From contig CALAHN010000060.1 of NCBI GenBank assembly GCA_937891825.1, positions 1 through 54,505 on the forward strand: a stretch of DNA of 54,505 nucleotides. Reading direction: 5' to 3'. Position 1 is the stretch's first letter; every line of letters starts with the position of its first letter. The notes below the pieces were generated by a model. The model had not been told where the DNA came from and made no database searches. It worked only from the letters and a program-made list of their open reading frames with translations. The stretch comes from an uncultured Alphaproteobacteria bacterium (lineage in GTDB: Bacteria > Pseudomonadota > Alphaproteobacteria > Bin95). The translations under genes and the position numbers were made by a program. Positions 24,905 to 33,477 of this stretch are shown in pieces.

Positions 24905-25663
24905 ATGCCATTGAACCTCAGCCAGCCGGCGCCTCATGTCGTTCAGATCGAGATCGACGCGGAAGCGAAGCGGAACGCCATGTCGCGGGCGATGCTGGCC
25001 GAACTCGCCGACCTCTGGGACCGGCTCGACGCCGATCCCGCCTGCCGGGCGATCATCGTGACCGGGGCCGGACCCAAGGCGTTTTGCGCCGGCGCGGATA
25101 TCGGCGGCGACCTTTCCGCCAGTCCTGAACTGGCGGCGACCGTCAATCGCGCGCTGCTCAAGACCAATGGCATCTCGAAGCCGGTGATCGCGGCGGTGAA
25201 CGGGGATTGCGCCGGCGGCGGCGTCGAACTGCTGCTCTCGACCGACATCCGGATCGCGGCGCCCCATGCCCGGTTCGGGCTGCCGGAAGTGAAGTGGTCG
25301 ATCTATCCGTTCGGCGGCGCCGTCGTGAAGCTGTTCCGCCAGATCGGCCACGTCCACGCCATGGACCTGCTGCTGACGGGGCGGCTGATCGCGGCTGAGG
25401 AAGCTGCGCGGCTTGGCCTGGTCAACCGGGTGGCGCCGGCGGGCGACGTTCTGGCGGAGGCGCTTGCGACAGCGACCGCGATCGCCGCGAACAGCCCGCC
25501 AGCCGTCCAGGCGGTCAAGCGCCACATCGCGACCATGATAGCGGAGCACGCTTTGAGCCGGGAAGCCATGGATCAGGCGCTAGGCGATCAGGTGCGCGCC
25601 AGTCCAGAATTCCAGGAAGGCGTGGCGGCGTTTCTGGGCAAGCGGCGGCCGAACTACGACTAA
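24905..25663 (+). CDS. Enoyl-CoA hydratase/isomerase family protein
   Basis: 252 residues with oxyanion-hole segments KAFCAGADIGGDL and AAVNGDCAGGGVELLLSTDI, then ARFGLPEVKW. The start ATG lies 87 bases from the divergent acyl-CoA ligase, so the two probably share a control region. It is a plausible partner in the same CoA-ester pathway. It converges on the Lrp gene with only a 14-base gap. Confidence 0.9.
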   Translation: MPLNLSQPAPHVVQIEIDAEAKRNAMSRAMLAELADLWDRLDADPACRAIIVTGAGPKAFCAGADIGGDLSASPELAATVNRALLKTNGISKPVIAAVNGDCAGGGVELLLSTDIRIAAPHARFGLPEVKWSIYPFGGAVVKLFRQIGHVHAMDLLLTGRLIAAEEAARLGLVNRVAPAGDVLAEALATATAIAANSPPAVQAVKRHIATMIAEHALSREAMDQALGDQVRASPEFQEGVAAFLGKRRPNYD

Positions 25664-25677
25664 ACCGCCCTTTGGCT

Positions 25678-26148
25678 TCAGATCGGCAGCGGGGTCGCCA
25701 TCTTGATGGTTTCCATGGAAATCTGGGACGTGACGTTATAAAGCTCGATCTGATCGATCAGGCTGCGGTAGAAGCGGTCGTATGCAGCAGGGCTTTCCAC
25801 CTGAACTTTGAGCAAGTAGTCGGTTTCGCCCGCCAAGCGGTGCGCTTCGATGATTTGCGGCAGGCTTTCGACGGCGTCGGAAAAGCGCTTCAACCAGGCG
25901 CTATCGTGCTTGTTGGTGCGGATCATGACGAAGAACGTTTGGCCGAGGCCGGCGAGGTCGGGGTCAAGCACAGCTTGGTAACGCTTGATGAGGCCGCTCG
26001 CTTCAAAACGTTTGATGCGGTTCCAGATCGCTGTCCGGGACGCGCCGACTTTCTCGGCAATCCGGTCCAGCGGGAGGTTCGCTTCAAGCTGTAGCACCCG
26101 GAGGATTTTCCGGTCTATGTCGCTCAGGTCGTCATTCTGTTTGGCCAT
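25678..26148 (-). CDS. Lrp/AsnC-family transcriptional regulator
   Basis: 156 residues. The N-terminal helix-turn-helix is clear (LSDIDRKILRVLQLEANLPL, IAEKVGASRTAIWNRIKRFE). A C-terminal ligand-binding RAM domain follows (TDYLLKVQVESPAAYDRFYRS). Such proteins respond to an amino acid and often autoregulate. It diverges from the ABC transporter operon across a 131-base AT-rich region holding a perfect palindrome, so control of that transporter is likely. Confidence 0.92.
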   Translation of the reverse strand: MAKQNDDLSDIDRKILRVLQLEANLPLDRIAEKVGASRTAIWNRIKRFEASGLIKRYQAVLDPDLAGLGQTFFVMIRTNKHDSAWLKRFSDAVESLPQIIEAHRLAGETDYLLKVQVESPAAYDRFYRSLIDQIELYNVTSQISMETIKMATPLPI

Positions 26149-26230
26149 TCAGCGTATTCCAAATTATATTCATATATCTCTTAATATAGCGGAACTTGTC
26201 CCTATTTCCAGGAGGATATTGCGGAAATCC

Positions 26231-26244
26231 GTGAAATTTTTCAC
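26231..26244. promoter_or_regulatory. Palindrome between Lrp gene and ABC operon
   Basis: GTGAAATTTTTCAC, a 6+6 inverted repeat with a 2-base centre, lies in the divergent region just upstream of the transporter's first gene. It is a candidate operator for the Lrp-type regulator, though Lrp sites are usually less well defined. The AT-rich run at about 26158-26195 is a possible promoter. Confidence 0.4.
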
Positions 26245-26279
26245 TGTGCGGCTCCGGTTTTTGTGAAGGCCAATTGACG

Positions 26280-27293
26280 ATGAAATCCTTGTTTTGCGCC
26301 GCCATCGCTGCTGTTTTCCTGTCATCCGCCGCCGCTACGGCCGCCGCCGAAGAGATCGAGATGGGCTATATGCCGATCTTGCCCGTGGCGCAGGCGTTCT
26401 TAGCGCTTGAGAACGGCTGGCTGAAAGACGCCGGGATCGAACCGAAGCTGGTGGAATTCCAGAACGGTCCCGCAATGGTGCAGGCGTTGATCGCCGGGCA
26501 ACTGGATGTCGCGCATCTGGGCATCGGTCCGGCGATGGTGGCGCGCGCCAAGGGCGTGCCGATTAAGGTCGTCGCCGCCAGCAATGCCGAACAGATTTCA
26601 GTCGTCGCCCTGCCGGATCTGAAGGCGGCGTTCGACGCAGGCGACGCCAAGACCGCGTTCGCGCGCTTCGCCGAAAGCCATGGCCGCAAGCCCGTGATCG
26701 CGACGTTCCCCATCGGCTCCGTGCCGCAAACGGTGCTGCAGTATTGGGTCGAGAAAATGCTCGGCCTGCCGGCGGATGCGATCGACGTAATTTATCAGGG
26801 CGCCGCGCAAGTCCAGCAGTCGCTGCTGACCGGCGCTGTCGACGGCGCGGCGATCCTAGAGCCGATCGTCGCGCTCACCATGGCGAAGATCGACGGCGCC
26901 GGCGTCGTCGCCAAGGGATCGGCGTTGTTCCCTGGCCAACCGGGCGCCGTACTGGTCGTGCGGGAAGCCTTGATCGAGCGATCGCCCGATCTGGTCCAGG
27001 CTCTGGTCGCCGCCCATGCCAAAGCGACGGCCGCGCTCCGCGATCATCCGGCGACGACCGTTGAAGCGGTGTCGAAATATGTCGGCGGCGGCCGCATTCC
27101 AGCGCCGATCGTGCTGCAAGCGCTCAAGAACGCTGTCGCCACTTTTGTGGCCGACCCTGACGGGATCGTCGCGGGGACCCGCGCTATGCATGACTTCCAA
27201 TTGGCCGCGGGCACATTGAAAACGCCGGTCGACCTCGCAGCGCTGTTCGAGCCGCGCTTCTTCCGCGCGCTCGGCGCCGCCAAGTCCAACTGA
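26280..27293 (+). CDS. ABC transporter substrate-binding protein (SsuA/TauA/NMT1-like)
   Basis: 337 residues with a signal peptide (MKSLFCAAIAAVFLSSAAAT, cleaved near AAA-EE). The periplasmic-binding fold is that of aliphatic sulfonate/nitrate/thiamine-precursor binders (MGYMPILPVAQAFLALENGW, IAGQLDVAHLGIGPAMVARA). The ATG at 26280 is preferred over the in-frame TTG six bases earlier. The permease and ATPase follow directly. The solute is probably a sulfonate or similar small anion, but it is unproven. Confidence 0.88.
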   Translation: MKSLFCAAIAAVFLSSAAATAAAEEIEMGYMPILPVAQAFLALENGWLKDAGIEPKLVEFQNGPAMVQALIAGQLDVAHLGIGPAMVARAKGVPIKVVAASNAEQISVVALPDLKAAFDAGDAKTAFARFAESHGRKPVIATFPIGSVPQTVLQYWVEKMLGLPADAIDVIYQGAAQVQQSLLTGAVDGAAILEPIVALTMAKIDGAGVVAKGSALFPGQPGAVLVVREALIERSPDLVQALVAAHAKATAALRDHPATTVEAVSKYVGGGRIPAPIVLQALKNAVATFVADPDGIVAGTRAMHDFQLAAGTLKTPVDLAALFEPRFFRALGAAKSN

Positions 27294-27304
27294 GGTCGTT
27301 CGCC

Positions 27305-28066
27305 ATGGCGAAGGGCGGCCGCCTTTGGCGGATAACGCTGGGCGTCGCCGGTCTGGCGGCGTTTCTGGCGCTTTGGAAGATCTCGCATCACTTCGCCTGG
27401 GCGGGGCGGGGCGCCATGCCGGACCCGTTCCTGCTGCCGCAGGCGCTGGTCGACGAATGGACCCGGGGGCGGATCCAGCCGGCGATCCTGTCCAGTCTGA
27501 CGCACTATGTGTGGGGATTGGGCATGGGCGCGGCTTTGGGCGTACTGACCGGGTTTCTTGCAGCGAGCAACCAGACGGTCGATGCGTTGCATGCGTATCT
27601 GGCGCGGTTATTGCGGCCTATTCCGCCTTTGGCCTGGGTCGTCTTCGCCATCGCTTGGTTCAAGGTCAGTCATGCCGGGGCGGCGTTCGTCATTGCGATC
27701 GGCGTGTTCTGGGTCAATTATTTCGCCACATATGCGGCGGTGCGGGGCATTGATCCCAAGTTGTTCGAATTAGCGCGGGCGTTTGGCCAGGGCGGTCGGA
27801 TCAACATGGCGTTGACGGTTACGGCGCCCGCAGCGACGCCCGGCATGCTCGCCGGGTTCCGGGCCGGCGTCGGTCAGGCCTGGATGACCCTGATCGCCGC
27901 CGAACTGCTGGGCGTGCCGGGCATGGGCCAGGAGATGTACGCCGCCGCGGGCGTCGGCGCGTATGAGGCGGTCACGATCTATATGCTGGCGATATCGGGG
28001 GTCTATGCGCTGTCGGATCTGGCGTTTGTGCAAGTGGAAAGGCAGGTTTTGCGATGGCGTCCGTAA
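27305..28066 (+). CDS. ABC transporter permease (SsuC/TauC type)
   Basis: 253 residues with about six transmembrane helices. The binding-protein-dependent transport signature is visible as FELARAFGQGGRINMALTVTAPAATPG, the EAA-like coupling loop. It follows the binding protein by 11 nt and overlaps the ATPase by 13 nt. It forms the membrane channel of the importer. Confidence 0.9.
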   Translation: MAKGGRLWRITLGVAGLAAFLALWKISHHFAWAGRGAMPDPFLLPQALVDEWTRGRIQPAILSSLTHYVWGLGMGAALGVLTGFLAASNQTVDALHAYLARLLRPIPPLAWVVFAIAWFKVSHAGAAFVIAIGVFWVNYFATYAAVRGIDPKLFELARAFGQGGRINMALTVTAPAATPGMLAGFRAGVGQAWMTLIAAELLGVPGMGQEMYAAAGVGAYEAVTIYMLAISGVYALSDLAFVQVERQVLRWRP

Positions 28067-28836
28067 TTGAGTTCGACCGGGTCGCCCTCAGGCATCCCGC
28101 GGCCAAGGCCCCCGTCCTCAGCAATCTGTCGCTGGCGATCGAAGCCGGCAGTTTCGTTTCGATTGTCGGCGGCTCCGGGGTCGGCAAGTCGACGCTGCTT
28201 CGGGCGGCGGCGGGGCTTTTGCCGGCCGAATCGGGCGCTGTCGTCTCGCTTGCGGCATCCCGGCCCGACCAGCGCTCCCGCGCGTTCGTCTTTCAGGACA
28301 GCCGGCTGCTGCCGTGGCGGACCGTCAGCCAGAATGTCGCTCTCGGCCTTAAGGGCTTGGCGCTTGACCGGGCGACGGCTCGTCGCCGGGTCGCCGATGC
28401 GCTGGCGCTGACCGGACTGGCGGACTTTGGCGACCGGTGGCCGCATCAGCTTTCCGGCGGCCAGGCGCAGCGCGTCGGCATCGCCCGCGCGCTCGCCGTC
28501 GAGCCAACCGTGCTGTTGATGGATGAACCTTTCAGCGCCGTCGACGCGATCACCCGACAGCGCTTGCAGGAAGAGCTTGCCGCAATCTGGCAGGCGAGCG
28601 GCGCCGCGGTCATCTTTGTGACCCACGACATTGCCGAGGCGGTCTATCTGGGCGACCGGGTCGTCGTCCTCGCTGACGCGCCGGCCAGAATCGTCGCCGA
28701 CATTGAGATTGCGCAGCCGCGGCCGCGGTACCGCGAGGACCCGGCCTTCGCCGCGCTTGCAAGCCGGGCCGCGAGCTACCTCGACGGCGCTTCCGGCGAG
28801 CCTACGCCCTGCGCCCGCGCCGCCATTCGTTCATGA
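28054..28836 (+). CDS. ABC transporter ATPase (SsuB/TauB type)
   Basis: 260 residues with Walker A VGGSGVGKSTLLRAAAG, Q-loop VFQDSRLLPWR, signature HQLSGGQAQRVGIARAL, Walker B VLLMDEPFSAVDA and switch His FVTHDIAEAVYL. It energises uptake with the preceding two genes. Its last 35 bases overlap the 3' end of the convergent lutB gene on the opposite strand. Confidence 0.94.
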   Translation: MASVIEFDRVALRHPAAKAPVLSNLSLAIEAGSFVSIVGGSGVGKSTLLRAAAGLLPAESGAVVSLAASRPDQRSRAFVFQDSRLLPWRTVSQNVALGLKGLALDRATARRRVADALALTGLADFGDRWPHQLSGGQAQRVGIARALAVEPTVLLMDEPFSAVDAITRQRLQEELAAIWQASGAAVIFVTHDIAEAVYLGDRVVVLADAPARIVADIEIAQPRPRYREDPAFAALASRAASYLDGASGEPTPCARAAIRS

Positions 28837-30217
28837 ACGTCCGGGGCGCCGGCGTCGTCAGGTCGCGGCCGCCGGTCCAGCCGCCCGCGAGCGGGAGCGA
28901 CCGGATGCGGCCGTTCTTCGATTGGAACAGCCGCATGCCGATGACGGCGAATTTTGTCGCGAGCCGATACAGTTTCGGGCGCCGGGCCAGGTGCGCCCAG
29001 GCCAGGATGCTCCAGCGGGCGCGGGCGCCGGTCAGCTTCTCGCGCCATTGCTGTTCGCGCATCTGGCGCATCATGTCGGTCAGCGGAATCTTGACCGGGC
29101 AGACTTCCTGGCAGCGGCCGTTCAATGTGCAGGCGTTCGGCAGGTCGCCCGCTTCCTTCAGGCTGGTGAACGCCGGCGTCAGCACTGAGCCCATCGGGCC
29201 GGGATATGTGGAGCCATAGGCATGGCCGCCGACGACCGCATAGACGGGGCAGTGGTTGATGCAGGCGCCGCAACGGATGCAGCGCAGCATGTCCTTCATG
29301 CCGCTTGCCAGCATCGCCGTCCGGCGGTTATCGACCAGGACGATATGCATCTCCTCAGGCCCGTCCCGATCGCCGGCGCGCTTCGGGCCATTGTAGAACG
29401 TGACGTACTGGGTGAACTCCGACCCAAGCGCCGAGCGCGATAGCAGGCGCAGGAAAATGCTGGTGCTGGCGACCGTCGGCACCAGCTTCTCGATGCCGAC
29501 GGTCACGATGTGGCAGGGCGGCAGCGCGGTCGTCAGTTCGGCATTGCCTTCGTTCGTGACCGTGACGATGGCGCCGGTGTCGGCCGCCAGGAAGTTCGCG
29601 CCCGAGATGCCGACATCGGCGCCGACATATTTCGGCCGCAGCTCGTGGCGCGCGCTTTCGACCAGCGCTTCGACCGCTTCCGAGGCGCGCGGCCTGGCGT
29701 GCTTCGCCGTAAACAGCTCCGCGATTTCTTCCTGGGTCTTGTGGAGCGCCGGGATGACGATATGAGAGGGCCGCTCGTCCGCCAGTTGGATGATGTGCTC
29801 GGCAAGGTCGGTTTCGACGCGCTCGATCCCGGCGGCGGCGAGCGCGTCGGGCAGGCCGATCTCCTCGCCGAGCATCGACTTGACCCGTGTGGCGCTCCTG
29901 GCGCCCCGGCGCTTGCAGATATCGACGACGATCCGGGTCGCCTCGGCGGGCGTCTCGGCCCAATGCACGACCGCGCCATTGGCCTCGGCGGCCGCCTGGA
30001 ATTGCGCCGCGTAGTGATCCAGATACTTGAGCGTGTGGTCCTTGATGTCCGCCGCGGCGTCGCGCGCCGCCGCATACTCGGGATATTCGGCCAGCACCTG
30101 GGCGCGACGGCCCTGGAGCAAGCCCGTCGCCCGGTCGAGCGCGATCTTCAGTTGCGGTCGGCCGAGCGCCGCCTTCGCTTCGGCTTTGAAATCGGCGGGC
30201 GAGGCGGGCGCGGTCAT
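28802..30217 (-). CDS. lutB: Lactate utilisation iron-sulfur protein LutB
   Basis: 471 residues. The LutB/YkgF domain (ADTGAIVTVTNEGNAELTT, then PTVASTSIFLRLL) is followed by two ferredoxin-type clusters. The first is the classical CIRCGACINHCPV. The second is NACTLNGRCQEVCPVKIPL, where Asn stands at the place where I would expect the first cluster Cys, with another Cys three residues earlier. It passes electrons from L-lactate oxidation with LutA and normally LutC. No lutC is seen nearby. It starts four bases inside the lutA stop. Confidence 0.92.
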   Translation of the reverse strand: MTAPASPADFKAEAKAALGRPQLKIALDRATGLLQGRRAQVLAEYPEYAAARDAAADIKDHTLKYLDHYAAQFQAAAEANGAVVHWAETPAEATRIVVDICKRRGARSATRVKSMLGEEIGLPDALAAAGIERVETDLAEHIIQLADERPSHIVIPALHKTQEEIAELFTAKHARPRASEAVEALVESARHELRPKYVGADVGISGANFLAADTGAIVTVTNEGNAELTTALPPCHIVTVGIEKLVPTVASTSIFLRLLSRSALGSEFTQYVTFYNGPKRAGDRDGPEEMHIVLVDNRRTAMLASGMKDMLRCIRCGACINHCPVYAVVGGHAYGSTYPGPMGSVLTPAFTSLKEAGDLPNACTLNGRCQEVCPVKIPLTDMMRQMREQQWREKLTGARARWSILAWAHLARRPKLYRLATKFAVIGMRLFQSKNGRIRSLPLAGGWTGGRDLTTPAPRTFMNEWRRGRRA

Positions 30218-30966
30218 ATGCCGTCGCCTTCAGCCATGCCGGCGAGCGCTTCGGCGACGTGAAAGCATTTGACCCGGCTGCCGGCGCGGGAAAGCTTGCC
30301 GGCCATGTTCATCAGGCAGCCAAGGTCCCCGGCGAGCAGGAGATCGGCGCCGGTCGCTTCGATCGCGCGGGCCTTGTCGGCGACGATCGCGTTTGAAATC
30401 TCGGGGTACTTGACGCAGAACGCGCCGCCGAAGCCGCAGCAGGCTTCCTCGCCGACGAGCGGCGTGAGTTCGAGCCCTTCGACGCCGGCGAGCAGCGCGC
30501 GCGGCTGCCGCTTGACGCCGAGCTCTCTGAGGCCCGAGCAACTGTCGTGATAGGCGGCTTTCGCGTTGAGGGCGACGCCATCGGGCCGCCAGCCCATCAC
30601 GTCATGCAGAAATTGCGTCAGCTCATAGGTCTTCGCCGCGAGTTCTTCATGGCGGAGCGCCCAGTCTGGCGCGTTCTCGAACAGCGCGGCGTAGTGGGTC
30701 TTGATCATGCCGGCGCAGGAGCCGGAGGGGGCGACGACATAGTCGAAGCGCTGAAAAGCTTCGATCACCTGGCAGGCGATGGCGCGGGCCGGGGCGTCGG
30801 CCCCTGAATTGAACGCGGGCTGGCCGCAGCAGGTTTGCGCTTCCGGCACATGGACGTCTGCGCCGGCCGCTTCCAGCAGGTGGATAGCGGCAAAAGCGAC
30901 GCTCGGCCGCATGACATCGGCGAGGCAGGTCACGAATAGCCCGACTGAGGGCTTTTTCTCCATCAT
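30214..30966 (-). CDS. lutA: Lactate utilisation protein LutA (CCG-domain Fe-S protein)
   Basis: 250 residues from the ATG at 30966 (a second ATG at 30963). Two cysteine-rich CCG motifs are present, AQTCCGQPAFNSG and EEACCGFGGAFCVKYPE. They bind a noncubane [4Fe-4S] cluster in related heterodisulfide-reductase/GlpC proteins. It is the first gene of a lutAB unit coupled by a four-base overlap. The role is L-lactate (or glycolate) oxidation to pyruvate at the membrane. Confidence 0.92.
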   Translation of the reverse strand: MMEKKPSVGLFVTCLADVMRPSVAFAAIHLLEAAGADVHVPEAQTCCGQPAFNSGADAPARAIACQVIEAFQRFDYVVAPSGSCAGMIKTHYAALFENAPDWALRHEELAAKTYELTQFLHDVMGWRPDGVALNAKAAYHDSCSGLRELGVKRQPRALLAGVEGLELTPLVGEEACCGFGGAFCVKYPEISNAIVADKARAIEATGADLLLAGDLGCLMNMAGKLSRAGSRVKCFHVAEALAGMAEGDGI

Positions 30967-31152
30967 TTCGCCCCTACGTTCATTGGCGACAACTCTACGG
31001 CAGGCCAATCGCCTGCACGATGTGAGATAGAGCCGCAGTTTGGCGTTCGCGACCCAGGCATCGAGGTTGCCTGTGACCATGGTCGCCGGTCAGGCCGGGC
31101 GCGATGGCCTAAGCTGCAAACTCCGACCCGCTTACGACAAGAGGCTGAATTT

Positions 31153-33276
31153 ATGGCTGTCGTCACTGATTTCACTGCTGTCCTGTTCGACAATGACGCG
31201 CAGCGTTGGAATGGCGCGCGCGATCTCGGCACGCCCGTGATCGTGACATATTCCTTCGATGACCGCGCGGCGGAACTGCCGAGCGAGGGCGACTTTCCCG
31301 ACAAGGTTATCGGCGATTTCACCACCGGATTTGCCGACGCCGGCCAGCAGGCGATCGTGCGCGACGCGCTGGCGGTCTTCGCGGCTTCGGCTGGCATTCG
31401 CTTCGTCGAGGTCGAAACCGGCGGCATGCTGCAATTCGTCGATGCGACCAGCATTCTCAGCAATGGCAATGTCGTCAGCTTCGCGAATACGCCTTCGGTG
31501 AATGCGGCCTTCGGCTCGCTCGGCCACGTGGTCATGAACCAGGCGCATTTCCCGCTCGCCGAAGGCAATTCCGGGTTCCGCATCCTGCTCCATGAAATCG
31601 GCCATGGCCTGGGGCTCGACCACTCGGACCAGGGGACGAACACGCTCGACCCCAGCCTGGAGGGGGTCGAGAACACCGTGATGAAAAGCGTCGGCGCCGG
31701 CGAAATCGTCAGCGATATCGGGACGCTCGACAAACAGGCGCTGGCTTTCCTCTATGGCGGCATTTCCAGTTTCAATCTCGACCAGTTGACGATCGCCGCG
31801 GACGAAGCGAACGCCGAAATCGATATCGCGGGCACATCGGTCGCCGACCGGTTCATGGCGCCGGTCTTCGATACGAATATGGCGCTCGGCGGCGGGGGGG
31901 ATGTCGTTTTCGGCAATCAGGAAGACGATGAGATCGATGGCGAGGACGGCGACGATACGCTGTTCGGCGGCGGCGGCGCGGACATCCTGCGCGGCGGCGC
32001 GGGGGCGGATGAACTCGATGGGCTGGGGTTCCTCCAGGGCAATTTCAACGGCGGGGCCGATCAGTTGTTCGGCGGCGACGGCGATGACCGGCTGTTCTTC
32101 CGGTTTCAGACCACCGTCTTCGATGGCGGCGACGGGGACGACATTCTCGACGGCACGCGGAATTCCAGCATCAGCCTCAATTTCACCGATGCCGCGAAAT
32201 TTGTATCGATCGAAACGGCGATCCTGCCCGACGGCGACAGCTTTTTTCAGGGCGCAGCCGCCAATGAAACCGTCTTCGGCGGCAATGGCGACGACACCCT
32301 GATCGGGGCCGATGGCGACGATGTGCTGGATGGCGGCGCGGGCGCCGATCAACTGGCGGGGCAGGTCGGGAATGACCGCTATGTCATCGATGACGCCGGC
32401 GACACGATCTTCGAAACGTCCGGCGAGGATACCGTCGTCGCCTCGATCGCCTTTACATTGCCAAGCGCCATCGAAAATGGCGAGGCGATCGGGACCGGTC
32501 TCCTGACCGGCAATAGCGGCGCCAACACGCTGCTCGGCGACATCCAGGCGAATGCGCTCTCGGGCGCCGGCGGCGACGATATCCTGGTCGGGCGCGGCGG
32601 CGACGACGTGCTGACGGGCGGCGCCGGTTTCGACCGGTTGAACGGCGGTAGCGGCGCCGACACGATGTCCGGCGGCGACGGCGACGATATCTATACGGTC
32701 GACGATGTCGGCGACGTTGTGAACGAGCTTGCGGATGAAGGCGTGGATCGCATCAACGCCTTTGTCGACTTCGCCAATCCCGACAATGTGGAGTTTCTGG
32801 TCGGATTGTTCGCATCCGTCGGCCTGGAACTGACGGGCAGCGCCGGCCGCGACCGCATCACGGGCGCGAACCGCATCAATTCCGGCGACGTCATCGACGG
32901 CGCTGACGGCGGCGACAAAATCGTCGCCCTGGTCGGCGACGACGTCATCGGGGGCGGGGCCGGCGCCGACCGCATCTTCGGCAATAGCGGCGACGACGTG
33001 ATCACGGGCGGCCTGGGCAACGATCGGATGACCGGCCAGTTCGGCGCCGACAGCTACATCCATGCGCCGGGCGACCACAACGACCGGATCACGGATTTCA
33101 GCGTCATCGAGGACGTCCTGGATCTGAGCGCCCACGGCTTCGCCAGTTTCGCAGCGGTCATGGCGTTGACGAACGATATTGCAGGCGGCGCGTTGATCGA
33201 TCTGGACGGGCCGGATTCCGTGCTGCTCGAGGGCGTCGCGAAGGCGGCGATCGGGGCAGAAGATATTTTGATCTAG
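31153..33276 (+). CDS. RTX-repeat secreted zinc metalloprotease-like protein
   Basis: 707 acidic residues without an N-terminal signal peptide. The N-terminal 230 residues contain the metzincin site H147-E-x-x-H151-x5-H157 (LLHEIGHGLGLDH), with a possible Met-turn in NTVMKSVG. This is the matrixin/serralysin type. The remainder holds clusters of calcium-binding G-G-x-G-x-D nonapeptides (GEDGDDTLFGGGGADILRGG, GAGGDDILVGRGGDDVLTGG). RTX proteins leave through a type I secretion system using an uncleaved C-terminal signal, and the tail (GAEDILI) is of that kind. No type I secretion genes lie nearby. Confidence 0.9.
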   Translation: MAVVTDFTAVLFDNDAQRWNGARDLGTPVIVTYSFDDRAAELPSEGDFPDKVIGDFTTGFADAGQQAIVRDALAVFAASAGIRFVEVETGGMLQFVDATSILSNGNVVSFANTPSVNAAFGSLGHVVMNQAHFPLAEGNSGFRILLHEIGHGLGLDHSDQGTNTLDPSLEGVENTVMKSVGAGEIVSDIGTLDKQALAFLYGGISSFNLDQLTIAADEANAEIDIAGTSVADRFMAPVFDTNMALGGGGDVVFGNQEDDEIDGEDGDDTLFGGGGADILRGGAGADELDGLGFLQGNFNGGADQLFGGDGDDRLFFRFQTTVFDGGDGDDILDGTRNSSISLNFTDAAKFVSIETAILPDGDSFFQGAAANETVFGGNGDDTLIGADGDDVLDGGAGADQLAGQVGNDRYVIDDAGDTIFETSGEDTVVASIAFTLPSAIENGEAIGTGLLTGNSGANTLLGDIQANALSGAGGDDILVGRGGDDVLTGGAGFDRLNGGSGADTMSGGDGDDIYTVDDVGDVVNELADEGVDRINAFVDFANPDNVEFLVGLFASVGLELTGSAGRDRITGANRINSGDVIDGADGGDKIVALVGDDVIGGGAGADRIFGNSGDDVITGGLGNDRMTGQFGADSYIHAPGDHNDRITDFSVIEDVLDLSAHGFASFAAVMALTNDIAGGALIDLDGPDSVLLEGVAKAAIGAEDILI

Positions 33277-33477
33277 CAACCAGGTTTACTAAATCGCGCC
33301 GCGTGACCGGCCTATTGTCGCCACAATCAAGTCGCTAAAATTCGATACTAGGAGACAGATGATTGTTTGAAGGTTTATGGAAAAACTCTTTGAATGTCAT
33401 TTGATTGTATTTGAGCAATAAGCGACGAATATTTTCGTTAACGCGATGCTACATCCGGCATCCCAAGGAGTCATGCG

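Noticed and set aside
31900-32700. Repeats resembling a CRISPR or satellite array
   Set aside because: The repetition is the coding of RTX nonapeptides (G-G-x-G-x-D) in one protein; spacing and sequence are not those of a CRISPR array. No CRISPR was seen anywhere.
33352-33421. Mini-ORF (ATG ATT GTT TGA) after AGGAGACAG and a 14-codon frame after it
   Set aside because: A good Shine-Dalgarno is seen, but three codons and an unremarkable 14-residue frame give no support for a real peptide. The region is simply AT-rich.
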